Source: Frigidibacter albus (GTDB taxonomy: Bacteria > Pseudomonadota > Alphaproteobacteria > Rhodobacterales > Rhodobacteraceae). Taken from it: a stretch of DNA of 64,000 nucleotides. Of the stretch, positions 38,467 to 47,497 are shown piece after piece (position 1 is the stretch's first letter; each line of letters begins with the position of its first letter). Below the pieces are notes generated by a model. The model was given only the letters and a program-made list of their open reading frames with translations. It was not told the origin of the DNA and did not search any database. Location of the stretch: assembly GCF_009908165.1 (NCBI RefSeq), contig NZ_JAAAUC010000005.1:62001-126000 (forward strand), given 5' to 3'. A program made the position numbers and the translations under genes.

Positions 38467-39066
38467 TCAGCGCGGCGGCCAGGTTTTCATGATCTGGTCG
38501 ATTGCTTTCTCGAGGTCTTCCGGGCTCGCACCATCGCGCGCCGCCGCCGACAGGCCGACGAGGAAGGTGTTGAACAGCGCGACCAGTGCCCCGGTGTCCG
38601 TGTCCTTCGGGAGCTCTCCCTCTGCAATCGCGCGCCGGATCTGAGCGGCAATCGCCTCGCGGTTCCTGTGGCGCTCCTCCTGTAGATCCCGAACCACCTC
38701 GCCGCTGGAAGGGCCGCAATTGCTGGCGCCAAGGACGATGAGGCAGCCCGGAGGATGCGAGGGGTCGGTTTGCATTCGCGCCGACTGCCGCAGACAGGTC
38801 TCGATAGCCTGTCGAGGGGAAAGGCTTTCATCGCGCAGCACGTCGGTGACCCGCCCGTGACTGGAGCGGTAGAGGGTCAGCACCTCCCGGAACAAGCCCT
38901 CCTTGGAGCCGAACGCTGCATAAAAGCTGGTCGGGGATATCCCTCCCATCGCTTCCTTGAGCTGATTGAGCGACGTCGGCTCATAGCCCTGCCGCCAGAA
39001 CAGCGTCAGCGCCTTCAGAACTGCGTCCTGTTTATCGAACTCGCGTGGTCTGCCCGTGCGTGCCAT
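38467..39066 (-). CDS. TetR family regulator divergent from MFS exporter
   Basis: A 199-residue protein from ATG 39066 with AGGAGG just upstream. The N-terminal helix-turn-helix reads GYEPTSLNQLKEAMGGISPT and SFYAAFGSKEGLFREVL. The C-terminal ligand domain resembles the AcuR/YxaF-type group. It faces an MFS exporter gene across 104 bases that contain a dyad and a -35-like element, so it most likely represses both, with release by the exported compound. Confidence 0.85.
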   Translation of the reverse strand: MARTGRPREFDKQDAVLKALTLFWRQGYEPTSLNQLKEAMGGISPTSFYAAFGSKEGLFREVLTLYRSSHGRVTDVLRDESLSPRQAIETCLRQSARMQTDPSHPPGCLIVLGASNCGPSSGEVVRDLQEERHRNREAIAAQIRRAIAEGELPKDTDTGALVALFNTFLVGLSAAARDGASPEDLEKAIDQIMKTWPPR

Positions 39067-39091
39067 CGGTCTGCCTCCTGTCTTCTGCACT

Positions 39092-39138
39092 ACTTGATGC
39101 ACAAGTCATTGACAAGCGGGCCACGGCCGTCCTACTTC
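39092..39138 (+). promoter_or_regulatory. Putative operator and promoter for the MFS exporter
   Basis: ACTTG (39092-39096) and CAAGT (39102-39106) form a dyad around ATGCA. Three bases on, TTGACA (39109-39114) is a perfect -35 element, with TACTTC (39133-39138) as a weak -10 at 18 bases. A bound TetR dimer would sit right behind the -35. This is a reading by eye only. Confidence 0.45.
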
Positions 39139-39170
39139 GGTATCATACGGTACATATATCGAGGAGCGTC

Positions 39171-40382
39171 ATGGCCGATTACCCACCCCGGGGGAACTCC
39201 GTTCCCACCGAACGAGACAGGCTGCCCGTTGCCGCCCTTCTCGCCCTCGCAATGACAGGATTCATCTGCATCGCAACCGAAACGCTTCCTGCAGGCCTCC
39301 TGCCGCAGATGGCCGACGGCCTCGGCGTTTCGCAAGCCTACGCAGGCCAGTCCGTCGCAGCCTATGCAATCGGATCTCTCCTCGCGGCAATCCCGCTGAC
39401 GATTGCAACACAAACATGGCCGCGCCGGCTGGTTCTCCTGATCACGGTATTCGCATTCATCGCCTTCAATACGTTGACGGCCGTATCGCAGGACTATTGG
39501 CTGACCATCACCGCGCGCTTTTTCGCAGGGGCTGCGGCCGGATTGGCCTGGAGCCTGTTGGCAGGCTACGCGCGCCGCATGGTCCCACCGCATCAGCAAG
39601 GGCGCGCGATGGCACTCGCAATGGTCGGAACGCCCATAGCCCTCGCGTTCGGTGTTCCGCTTGGGACCTGGCTCGGCACCGCAATCGGCTGGCGCATGGG
39701 CTTCGGCGTGATGTCGGCCCTTTCGGTCGGGCTGGTCGTGTGGATCCTCATCGCGGTGCCAGACTTTCCCGGACAGAAGAACGGCAAGGCCATGCGCCTT
39801 GGCCCGGTGGCAGCCATGCCCGGCGTGCGCGCCGTCCTGGCGGTCGTCCTGTTCTGGATGCTCGCCCACAACCTCCTCTACACCTACATCGCCCCTTACA
39901 GCGCGCTGGCAGGCCTTGGCGATCGCGTCGGTCTCATTCTCCTCATCTTCGGCGTGGCTGCGTTGCTGGGGATCTGGATCACCGGGCGACTGATAGATCA
40001 CGCGCTGCGCAGCTCGGTCCTGACCGCGTTATCGGCATTTGCGCTGACCGCCCTGATCCTGACCCTCTTTGGCACGAACCCGGTCGTGCTGCTCGTCTCC
40101 ACGGCCATCTGGGGCCTTACCTTCGGCGGAGCCGCGACGCAAATCCAGACGGCGCTGGCTGATGCTGCGGGACAGGGTGCGGATATCGCGCTGTCGATGA
40201 ATGTCGTCGTCTGGAACGGAGCCATCGCCGGCGGCAGCGTTCTTGGCGGCATCCTTCTCGAAAGCGTCGGTCCAGCAAGTTTCCCTCCAGTCGTCCTGAT
40301 CCTGACCCTGATCGGCCTCGGCATCGCCTTCACCGCGCGCGCCACTGGCTTCCCGCAAGGCACGCGGCTCGCCCAACCCTGA
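39171..40382 (+). CDS. MFS transporter (sugar efflux/drug exporter type)
   Basis: A 403-residue inner-membrane protein from ATG 39171 with GAGGAG before it. Twelve helices are expected, starting with VAALLALAMTGFICIATETL and the motif-rich AGQSVAAYAIGSLLAAIPLT. It resembles the SotB/YdhP sugar-and-drug exporters rather than the exporter at 14729; the two share general style only. It is paired with the divergent TetR gene. The substrate is not readable. Confidence 0.87.
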   Translation: MADYPPRGNSVPTERDRLPVAALLALAMTGFICIATETLPAGLLPQMADGLGVSQAYAGQSVAAYAIGSLLAAIPLTIATQTWPRRLVLLITVFAFIAFNTLTAVSQDYWLTITARFFAGAAAGLAWSLLAGYARRMVPPHQQGRAMALAMVGTPIALAFGVPLGTWLGTAIGWRMGFGVMSALSVGLVVWILIAVPDFPGQKNGKAMRLGPVAAMPGVRAVLAVVLFWMLAHNLLYTYIAPYSALAGLGDRVGLILLIFGVAALLGIWITGRLIDHALRSSVLTALSAFALTALILTLFGTNPVVLLVSTAIWGLTFGGAATQIQTALADAAGQGADIALSMNVVVWNGAIAGGSVLGGILLESVGPASFPPVVLILTLIGLGIAFTARATGFPQGTRLAQP

Positions 40383-40407
40383 CACTCATTCACGGGGACC
40401 TCAGACG

Positions 40408-40530
40408 ATGAAGCGACTTCTATTCGCAACGATGCTGGCAGCTGCCCTGACAACCACGTCTGCCCAGGCACAAACCGAGCCGGAGTTTCCGGTTCCCGAA
40501 GGCTATGTTGATCGCCGCGGAGGCGCTTGA
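40408..40530 (+). pseudogene. Secreted-protein start, cut by transposase DNA
   Basis: ATG 40408 begins MKRLLFATMLAAALTTTSAQ and AQTEPEFPVPEGYVD, a clear signal peptide with a cleavage site near AQA-Q and a few mature residues. At about 40500 the reading enters IS66-type sequence and stops at TGA 40528. Only 40 residues remain. It is 25 bases after the MFS stop and was probably the next gene of that operon. The family cannot be told. Confidence 0.55.
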
Positions 40531-40760
40531 CCAGCGCAAGGACGAGCGCATCGCGCGGCTGGGAAAGCTGGTGACGGCTTTCAAGCAGGCGGCGTTCTGA
40601 CTCCGGTCGGAGAAGGGCGATCCGGACCAGTTCGAGCTGGCGCTGGAAGATCTGGAAACGGCCACGGCAGTGCTCCATGCCGAGGAAGACGCCGAGGACC
40701 GGGCTGCCAAGCGCCCGGCCGAGCCGTGTGCCGCCAATCGCGGGTCGCTGCCCAAACACC
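40505..40760 (+). mobile_element. IS66-family transposase remnant
   Basis: From ATG 40505 the frame reads MLIAAEALDQRKDERIARLG and LVTAFKQAAF, then TGA at 40598, then LRSEKGDPDQFELALEDLET and AEEDAEDRAAKRPAEPCAAN in the same frame. This is the N-terminal leucine-rich part of IS66 TnpC, where intact copies have GRRSEK without the stop. The rest of the transposase is missing and the frame is lost by about 40760. It disrupts the secreted-protein gene. Nothing else is seen up to 40863. Confidence 0.75.
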
Positions 40761-40863
40761 GCAGCAGGGGAACCCATCTTGCTCCCTTCTACGGCAATCC
40801 GCGCGGCGATTTCCGCTTCAGTGGCACGCCCTGCCGCGGTGGAGCGCGCAGCGGGCGGAACCC

Positions 40864-41583
40864 TCACGCTACATGGCCACCGAGATAAAGCGCGCGCATC
40901 GCAGGGTCGGCCAGCAGGTCGCGCGCCGGGGCGTGGATCGCCACCTGGCCGAGCGACAGCACATAGGCCCGGTCGGCCACGCCCAATGCCTCGAAGGCGT
41001 TTTGCTCGACCATCACGATGCACATGCCCTGACTGTCCCTGATCCCGGCGATGGCATCGAAGACTTCGTGCAGCATCAGCGGCGAAAGCCCGGCAGAGGG
41101 TTCGTCCAGCAGCAATATCTCGGGCTCCGCGATCAGCGCACGGGCCAGCGACAGTATCTGCCGTTCTCCACCAGACAAAGCCGAGGCCTTGCGGCCTTGC
41201 TTGGATGCAAGCACCGGATATTGTTCCATCAGGGCATCGTAGCGGCGCGCAGTGGTTGCGCGGTCAAGCCCGCGCGCCCCCAGGCGCAGGTTCTCGGCCA
41301 CCGTCAATGACCGGAAGACGTTATCGGTCTGGGGCACATACCCGACGCGGTGATGGCGCACCTTTTCGTGGATCGGCACGGTGCTGACATCCTTTCCGTG
41401 CATCTTCACGCCGCCCGACCGTGGCTTGAGATAGCCGGCGATGGTCTTCAGCAGGGTGGATTTGCCACAGCCGTTCGGGCCAAGGATCGTGACCAGTTCC
41501 TTTCGCCCCGCTGTCAGCGAAATGCCGTTGAGGATGTCCGCGCCGTCGCCGTATCCGGCGCGCAGGTCTTGCGCCTCGATCAT
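40864..41583 (-). CDS. livF: Branched-chain-type ABC ATPase (LivF)
   Basis: A 239-residue ATPase from ATG 41583: Walker A GPNGCGKSTLL, signature LSGGERQ, Walker B ILLLDEPSAGL. The length and short C-terminus are typical of LivF. Its start overlaps the LivG stop. It is the last gene of the importer operon, directly beside the IS66 remnant. It drives uptake of an amino acid or related compound bound by the receptor at 44153. Confidence 0.92.
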   Translation of the reverse strand: MIEAQDLRAGYGDGADILNGISLTAGRKELVTILGPNGCGKSTLLKTIAGYLKPRSGGVKMHGKDVSTVPIHEKVRHHRVGYVPQTDNVFRSLTVAENLRLGARGLDRATTARRYDALMEQYPVLASKQGRKASALSGGERQILSLARALIAEPEILLLDEPSAGLSPLMLHEVFDAIAGIRDSQGMCIVMVEQNAFEALGVADRAYVLSLGQVAIHAPARDLLADPAMRALYLGGHVA

Positions 41584-42329
41584 TGCGCCATTCCCCCTTT
41601 TTCGATGGCCTTTCCAAGATAGGCTTCCACAACCCTCGGGTTGTTCTCCAATTCGCCCGGCAGGCAATCGGCAATGATGTTGCCGCGGTCGAGTACGATG
41701 CAGCGGGTGCACAGATCGCGGATGAACAGCATGTCATGTTCCACCACGAGGCAGGCGCCCCCTTGCGCGACATAGTTGCGCAACACGCCGACAAGGTCGG
41801 ATCGCAGCGACACATGGACGCCTGCCGTAGGCTCGTCGAGACACAGCAGTTTGGGGTTGGCGCGCAGGGCCGTCGCCACCGATAGCAGCTTTTTCTGGCC
41901 GCCGGACAGCGCGCTGGCCGCGTGGCCCGCCACATGCGCAAGCCTGAACTCTTGCAGCAGCACATCGATTTCGGGCCCGTAGGCAACGGGCGCGAAGCGC
42001 CCTCCGTCGTCGCGCTTGCCGGCCTTGAGCACCTCGCGCACCGTCATCCGGTGCGGCATGGAGGGAAGCTGGAAGGTCCGCACCAGCCCCAGATCGGTGA
42101 TGGCATGCACGGGCGCGTCGGAAATATCGCGCCCGGCGAACGTTATCGTGCCGGCACTGCGCGGCAGGAACCCTGAGATCACGTTCAGCGCGGTGCTCTT
42201 GCCCGAACCGTTGGGCCCCAGAAGTCCGACGATTTCACCCGGCATGACCGAGAAGGAAACGTCTTCCAGTACGTTCGAGAGCCCGAAGGCCTTGGCAAGC
42301 CCCCGCACCGCCAGCAGTTCAGTGGTCAT
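41580..42329 (-). CDS. livG: Branched-chain-type ABC ATPase (LivG)
   Basis: A 249-residue ATPase from ATG 42329: Walker A GPNGSGKSTAL, signature LSGGQKK, Walker B LLCLDEPTAGV. The tail EAYLGKAIEKGG matches the LivG C-terminal region. It overlaps both neighbours and pairs with LivF as a heterodimer. The signature and Walker residues are intact. Confidence 0.92.
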   Translation of the reverse strand: MTTELLAVRGLAKAFGLSNVLEDVSFSVMPGEIVGLLGPNGSGKSTALNVISGFLPRSAGTITFAGRDISDAPVHAITDLGLVRTFQLPSMPHRMTVREVLKAGKRDDGGRFAPVAYGPEIDVLLQEFRLAHVAGHAASALSGGQKKLLSVATALRANPKLLCLDEPTAGVHVSLRSDLVGVLRNYVAQGGACLVVEHDMLFIRDLCTRCIVLDRGNIIADCLPGELENNPRVVEAYLGKAIEKGGMAQ

Positions 42330-43209
42330 GGCGGCCTCCGACACGTTCGGGGAAGATTCCCTGCGGACGCAGGAGAAGGAACCCAAGGATCACGCCCCCG
42401 GACAGCATCAGCCGCGCCGCGGCCACAAAATCCGACGGCAGGGCGAAGTAGTCTTTCACGAAGGGCACATAGGCCATCATGAACTGCATGGCGAAGGCCC
42501 CGGCGATCACGCCGCGGTTGTTTGCGATGCCGCCGATGATCACCATTGCCCAGATCAGGAATGTCTCTGGTGCCAGCAACAGTTCCGGGCCGACGAAGCT
42601 TAGGTAATGGGCGTAAAGCACCCCCGCCACCGCCGCGATGACAGAGGCGATCACCATCACGGTGGACCGGATGCGGTCGATATCATAGCCAAGCGCACGG
42701 GCGAGCTGCGGTTCTTCGCGGATCAGCTTCATCCCAAGCCCGAAATTCGACCGCACCAGCCGTTCGCAGATCAGCCAGGCCACGCCCAGGATCACCGCGA
42801 ACAGCGCCAGCCGCGCCGCGCCGTCCCAGGGGCGCAGCCCCGAGAACAGCAGCGGCAGGCCCGAGATGCCTTGCGCCCCGCCCGTCAGGGGCTCGAGGTT
42901 GGTGGCGAAGATCCGCGCGATCTCGGCAATCGAAAGCGTGGCGATGCCCCAGTAATCGGTTGACAGCCTGCGCCCCAGCCGCGCCAGGAACAGGCCCATG
43001 AGCACGGCAAGGATCAATGCAAGCGCAGGCCCAAGCGCAACGGGAAGGCCGAACCGATGCACGAGGCCGGCCCCATAGACGCCGCAGCCAAACATGGCGA
43101 TCAGGCCGAAATTCATCAGTCCGGTGAAGCCCGCCTGCAGGTTCAGGCTCAACGCGAGAATGCCATAGATGCAAGAGACGGAGATGACGTGGATAAGGAA
43201 GTCAGACAC
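42319..43209 (-). CDS. livM: Branched-chain-type ABC permease (LivM)
   Basis: A 296-residue membrane protein. It shows ILALSLNLQAGFTGLMNFGL near the start, the typical Liv permease opening, and the loop GLGMKLIREEPQLARALGYD that contacts the ATPase. Eight or more helices are expected. It overlaps LivH by eight bases and LivG by eleven, indicating tight coupling. Confidence 0.92.
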   Translation of the reverse strand: MSDFLIHVISVSCIYGILALSLNLQAGFTGLMNFGLIAMFGCGVYGAGLVHRFGLPVALGPALALILAVLMGLFLARLGRRLSTDYWGIATLSIAEIARIFATNLEPLTGGAQGISGLPLLFSGLRPWDGAARLALFAVILGVAWLICERLVRSNFGLGMKLIREEPQLARALGYDIDRIRSTVMVIASVIAAVAGVLYAHYLSFVGPELLLAPETFLIWAMVIIGGIANNRGVIAGAFAMQFMMAYVPFVKDYFALPSDFVAAARLMLSGGVILGFLLLRPQGIFPERVGGRHDH

Positions 43210-44095
43210 GTGTCACCTCGCTGACGAAAATCCCTCGTGGACGGAACAGCAAGACGGCGACCAGCAGTGCGAAAGACGCGGCCGGGGCATAGCTCGCTGG
43301 AAGGAACACATGGTCCTGCCCGACGATCGGCCCGAAGTTGAGGTTGGTGATCAGCGTTTCGGCCGCGGCGATGACGATCGCGCCGAACACCGCGCCAAAG
43401 GCATTGCCAAGCCCGCCAAGGATCGCGGCCGCAAACACCGGAAGCAACATGTTGGTGCCCATGTCGATGCTGACCGACCCGCGCAGCGCCAGCATGGCCC
43501 CGCCAAGCGCCGCGATCACACCGGACAGGAATACCACCAGCCCGGTGACCCGTGCGGTGTTCACTCCCGTTGCGGCAGCAAGCACCGGGTTTGTGGAAAC
43601 GGCCCGCATCTCGCGCCCCAGCGGCGTCCGGAACAACAGAAGCGCGAAGGCAATCAAAATCGCGACGGTCAAGCCCCCGGTCAACACCTGCATTTCCGTC
43701 ACCCGCACGCCAAAGACCCTCGTGGCGGGGGCGACCTGCACCGAAAACCGTTGTGCCGCCGGACCAAAGCCCAGCAGGAAACCGGCCGACAGCACCATGC
43801 TGAGCGCAAGCGAGCCGATCAGGGCAATCGCAGGGTCAAGCCGAAGCAGCCGCTGAAAGATCACCGCATTGAACACCTGCGCAATCCCGCCGACGAGCAG
43901 GCTGGCAAGCAGCACCGCCGGCACGATCGGCACACCTTGCTGTTGCAGCGCCATGCCGACAAAGGCCCCGACGACGGCATATTGCACCAGCGCGACGTTC
44001 GGGAACCGGATCAGCGAATAGACGGCGCTCAGCGCGACCGCGATCAGCGCAAGATCCGCCGCCCGGAAGAGCGTGTCGAAGATAAATTGAACCAT
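43202..44095 (-). CDS. livH: Branched-chain-type ABC permease (LivH)
   Basis: A 297-residue membrane protein. It opens with LFRAADLALIAVALSAVYSL and contains FRTPLGREMRAVSTNPVLAA, the ATPase-contact loop with the conserved Glu/Met. It resembles LivH more than LivM by size and order. It lies 57 bases after the receptor gene and overlaps LivM. Confidence 0.92.
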   Translation of the reverse strand: MVQFIFDTLFRAADLALIAVALSAVYSLIRFPNVALVQYAVVGAFVGMALQQQGVPIVPAVLLASLLVGGIAQVFNAVIFQRLLRLDPAIALIGSLALSMVLSAGFLLGFGPAAQRFSVQVAPATRVFGVRVTEMQVLTGGLTVAILIAFALLLFRTPLGREMRAVSTNPVLAAATGVNTARVTGLVVFLSGVIAALGGAMLALRGSVSIDMGTNMLLPVFAAAILGGLGNAFGAVFGAIVIAAAETLITNLNFGPIVGQDHVFLPASYAPAASFALLVAVLLFRPRGIFVSEVTRV

Positions 44096-44152
44096 CTGGC
44101 TGCCAAGGCTGAAGGGCCGGGAGCGCGAAGCGCGCTACCCGGCCAGTGGGTC

Positions 44153-45250
44153 CTATTCGTGACTTACAAGCGCGTCGCCTTCGACCTTCAGCTTCTGGTA
44201 GGGCTGCCACATGCGCTGACCGTCGGCATCCAGCTTGATCTCGCCGGTGACGCCGGTGAATCCCTCGGCGCCAAGCTCGGCAATCGCGGACAGAACGGCC
44301 GGGCGATCCGTGGAGCCTGCACGTTCGATTGTCTCCGCGGCGAAAAGCGTGGTGTCATGGGCATACCCGCTCCATGCCGATTGGAACGATTGGCCATATG
44401 CCTCCTCATAAGCTGCCTTATAGCTCGTATCGTCGGCGGTATAATCGACATCCATTCCGATCAGCCCGGTCTTGAATTCTGCGGGTGTATCCGCGTTGTG
44501 CATGGTGATCAGTATCGAATACCAGGGATCCTCTTGCAGCCCCAGCTCATAGGCCTCCTGCATCATCAGCCCGCCATCGGCACCATAGGCGGTAAAGACA
44601 TAGGCATCGGGCTCGGTCGATTCCGCCTGCTGCAATTCGCGGCGATAGGTCGTCTGCCCCGACGTATACATGATGGTCGTCGTAACCTCGCCGCCCAACT
44701 GGGCGAAGTGGGCGCCGAATTCATTGGCAACGCCTTGGCCGAAGGCGTTGTTCATCGCCAGAACCGCAACGCGTTTCCAGCCGCGGTCGAGCACATCCTT
44801 CGCCGCGAATTCGGTCGACACGTTATCCAGCCCGACCATCGAGAAGGATGTCGCACCGATGCCGCGGACCAGGCCCGAGGTGGAGGCGGGGTTCAGGTGT
44901 GGCACGCCTTCGGCCACAAGATACTGTCCCAGCGGAATGGTGATGCCCGACGAATATTCGCCGATCACCAGCGCCACGCCATCGACGGACACAAGCTTGC
45001 GCGCGGCATCGATGGCACGCTGCGGCACGTTGCCGGAATCCTCGTAGATGACCTTCAGCGGCTCACCCAGAACGCCGCCGGCCTCGTTGATCTGTGCGAC
45101 CGCAAGCTCGATGCCGCGGCGCTGATCTTCGCCGCCATTGGCATTGACCCCCGAAAGCGGCAGCACAGCCCCGATCACGACATCGGCCTGCGCCGGAAGA
45201 GCCGTCGCCAGAACGGAGGTGGCGGCAAGAACGCGTATCATTTTTTTCAT
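44153..45250 (-). CDS. Branched-chain-type ABC receptor (LivJ/LivK-like)
   Basis: A 365-residue periplasmic binding protein from ATG 45250. The signal peptide MKKMIRVLAATSVLATALPA precedes VVIGAVLPLSGVNANGGEDQ, and the ligand-site pattern VIGEYSSGITIPLGQY and NPASTSGLVR follows type I Leu/Ile/Val receptors. Ligand residues seem changed from the plain branched-chain type, so the ligand is open; the gene neighbourhood suggests a lactam or substituted amino acid. It is the first gene of the importer operon, with a LysR-type box upstream. Confidence 0.9.
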   Translation of the reverse strand: MKKMIRVLAATSVLATALPAQADVVIGAVLPLSGVNANGGEDQRRGIELAVAQINEAGGVLGEPLKVIYEDSGNVPQRAIDAARKLVSVDGVALVIGEYSSGITIPLGQYLVAEGVPHLNPASTSGLVRGIGATSFSMVGLDNVSTEFAAKDVLDRGWKRVAVLAMNNAFGQGVANEFGAHFAQLGGEVTTTIMYTSGQTTYRRELQQAESTEPDAYVFTAYGADGGLMMQEAYELGLQEDPWYSILITMHNADTPAEFKTGLIGMDVDYTADDTSYKAAYEEAYGQSFQSAWSGYAHDTTLFAAETIERAGSTDRPAVLSAIAELGAEGFTGVTGEIKLDADGQRMWQPYQKLKVEGDALVSHE

Positions 45251-45520
45251 GGTTTTCCCTGTTGGCAGTCGTTTTGGTAAGGTCGGCGCCAGGCAAGCCG
45301 CCGCCACCCCGCGCCGGGCAAGGCGAGGGTCGCCTGAAGGCACGGGCCTGCAGGGCTTGACTGGCTTTCTGGAAGCGAAAGCACCTGACTGTGCAGAGGA
45401 CCGCGCGGACCAGGGTCCAGCGATCATCCGCTGTGTTGCGTCCACGGCTTGGCCGCATTGGTATCGGAGTTAGTCTTTCGCAGATTGCGCGTTCGAAAAA
45501 CTATAATCCTGCGATAAGCG

Positions 45521-45537
45521 ATATAGCCATATTGTAT
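45521..45537 (-). promoter_or_regulatory. LysR-type box 1 upstream of the Liv importer
   Basis: ATATAGCCATATTGTAT matches the box at 53446-53462 in 14 of 17 positions. Seen on the minus strand it covers the -35 place of a possible promoter, with TATAGT as -10-like text at 45505-45500. The lack of a good -35 fits activator-dependent control. The rest of the 483-base gap (45251-45733) shows no gene. Confidence 0.55.
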
Positions 45538-45733
45538 CTCTCGGCCGCAGTCGGCAGATGCCCGCAACCCGGAAAGGCATCGGTCATGCCTCCTGCTGAC
45601 GGGCCCACAATTCGCTGTCGCACAGCAGTCCCGGCAGGAACAAAGGTCCGGCCGGTTGCGTCACGATCGCCATGTCCTGATGTCATCCTGTCCATTGCGG
45701 TCCCGTGCGTCGATCGCCCGTCTGCAGGGAGCC

Positions 45734-46744
45734 CTATCCGGCCGCGTCGATCACGCCCCCGATCAGGTTCTCCGACAGCAGCCGCTGTTCCAGCGTGGCT
45801 CGCGCCTTTTCCAGGCCCTGGCGATAGGCGGCAGCGCCCATTGCCGCGGTGCGCGCGATGCCGATGGCTTCGACGGCGGTGACGGCGCGAAACACCACCC
45901 TGTCGCGCGGCCGGAGCTGGACAAAGGCGTCCAGGTCACAATCGAGCACGGTCGCGATCTTCGGGTAGCCGCCGGTGGTCTGGTGATCGGCCAGCAGCAC
46001 CGTGGCGACGCCGTCGCCTGCCACCTGAACCGAGCCCCGCACGATCGGCTCCGACGGCATGTCAAGCGCGGCGTTGGGCGCGATCATCGGCCCCGCAAGC
46101 CGCACACCCATCCGGTCCCAGGCGCCGGTCATCCGCCACGGGCCCGAGTTGAAGGCGGCAATCTCTTCTGCGGCGAAGAAGCGCTGCTGCGGGCCCATCG
46201 TCACCCGCAGCTCGTTGCGCGGCCGGGCCGTCACCGGGCAGGGAATGTCCCCCTCGCGCTCTTCGCGCCGCTCGGCGCCCGTGATGTGCAGCCGTTGCCC
46301 CGCGCCAAGCCGGCCACCCCCAAAGCCCGACATGGCGTGAGTCGAAGCGCTGCCAAGCCAACGTGGAACCTGAAGCGTGCCGGCAAACGCCAGATAGCAC
46401 CAGCTTCCCCAGGGGCCGGGACGGATCGCCAGCTTCTCGCCCGCGCGCAGCGTCGCGACTGTCCACGACCCGCGCCGCACGCCGGCATGATCGAGGATGA
46501 AGCCGCCCCCCGCCACGGCATAACCGACCTCGCCTGAAAGACATTCGAGGACCAGGCCGCCCAACGAAACCTCTATCCCCGGCGCATCGGCCCGGTTTCC
46601 AAGCGCGATGTTCGCGGCGCTGAAGGACCTGCGATCCAGCGGACCCGAGCCCGGAACGCCATAGCGCATCAGGCCCGGCCGCCCGCCATCCTGCACCGAA
46701 ACATGGGGCCCCGCAAAGCTGACGGAAAGGATGGCCTGTGTCAT
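45734..46744 (-). CDS. pxpC: 5-oxoprolinase subunit C-like (biotin-dependent carboxylase-like family)
   Basis: A 336-residue protein with the KipA/PxpC pattern: LSVSFAGPHVSVQDGGRPGL, YGVPGSGPLDRRSFSAANIA, then DRMGVRLAGP and LLADHQTTGGYPKIATV. The family folds like the allophanate-hydrolase AHS2 half of urea amidolyase. With PxpA and PxpB it hydrolyses 5-oxoproline with ATP to glutamate; related lactams may be used. It overlaps PxpB by four bases. Confidence 0.87.
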   Translation of the reverse strand: MTQAILSVSFAGPHVSVQDGGRPGLMRYGVPGSGPLDRRSFSAANIALGNRADAPGIEVSLGGLVLECLSGEVGYAVAGGGFILDHAGVRRGSWTVATLRAGEKLAIRPGPWGSWCYLAFAGTLQVPRWLGSASTHAMSGFGGGRLGAGQRLHITGAERREEREGDIPCPVTARPRNELRVTMGPQQRFFAAEEIAAFNSGPWRMTGAWDRMGVRLAGPMIAPNAALDMPSEPIVRGSVQVAGDGVATVLLADHQTTGGYPKIATVLDCDLDAFVQLRPRDRVVFRAVTAVEAIGIARTAAMGAAAYRQGLEKARATLEQRLLSENLIGGVIDAAG

Positions 46745-47448
46745 CTCTCGGGTCCCGCATCATACTCGGCGCGGCTGATGCGCTCGAAGCGAACCCTGTC
46801 GCCCACGTCAAACAGGAATGGCCGGTCCACCTGGCCCGTCAAGATAGCGGTCGGCGAGCGGCCGATGATCCACCACCCGGTCGGCATGGTGATGGTCGAA
46901 ACGAGGCATTGCGGCCCCGCGATCAACACGCTGCCCGCCGGAACCCCGCGCACCGCTGCCGGTTTCCGCGGCATGCGGATCGGCTCTGGCACACCGGCAA
47001 GATAGGCGTAGCCAGGCGCGAAGCCATACATGAAAACGTCGTATTGCCCCGCCAGATGCGCCGCGATCACCTCTTCCGGTGTCAGACCCGCGGCCGTGGC
47101 GACGGCGACCAGATCGGGCGAAAGATCGCCATCGTAGCAGACCTGGACCACGCGCAGGACCGGAACGGCAGCCTCGACCGGCATCTCCTGCGCGATCAAC
47201 CGGCTTATGTGGCGTTCCGCCGTCTGATGGTCGCAGGCCAGCGGGTCGAAGCGGATCAGGATCCCGGCATAGGCGGGGACAGCCTCCACAAAGCCCGCGA
47301 ACGGCGACGCTGCCATCGCCTTGTCAAGCTGAAGGACGCGGAGGTGGATGCCGTGATCGATGCTCTCGCCGAACTCGACAAGCAAGCTGTGCTCCGCCAC
47401 CGGACTGAAGGCGGGAAACAGGCGAGCGGGGAGGGGATTTCCCGTCAC
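46741..47448 (-). CDS. pxpB: 5-oxoprolinase subunit B-like
   Basis: A 235-residue protein from GTG 47448, with GGAGA upstream; the frame is open to 47505. The AHS1/KipI pattern is clear: GQYDVFMYGFAPGYAYLAGV, RMPRKPAAVRGVPAGSVLI and TMPTGWWIIGRSP. It is the partner of PxpC. The stop overlaps the PxpC start. Confidence 0.87.
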   Translation of the reverse strand: MTGNPLPARLFPAFSPVAEHSLLVEFGESIDHGIHLRVLQLDKAMAASPFAGFVEAVPAYAGILIRFDPLACDHQTAERHISRLIAQEMPVEAAVPVLRVVQVCYDGDLSPDLVAVATAAGLTPEEVIAAHLAGQYDVFMYGFAPGYAYLAGVPEPIRMPRKPAAVRGVPAGSVLIAGPQCLVSTITMPTGWWIIGRSPTAILTGQVDRPFLFDVGDRVRFERISRAEYDAGPER

Positions 47449-47497
47449 GTGATGTCTCCGGCCGCCTGATAATCCTGTGCCAACGGCCTGTCTCCCG

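Noticed and set aside
43169-45280. Rightward open frame of 703 codons
   Set aside because: It is antisense to livH and the receptor gene; its composition is not protein-like.
45391-45882. Rightward gene in the gap upstream of the Liv receptor
   Set aside because: It is Arg/Pro/Ser-rich with no domain, has no ribosome site, and runs antisense into the pxpC gene.
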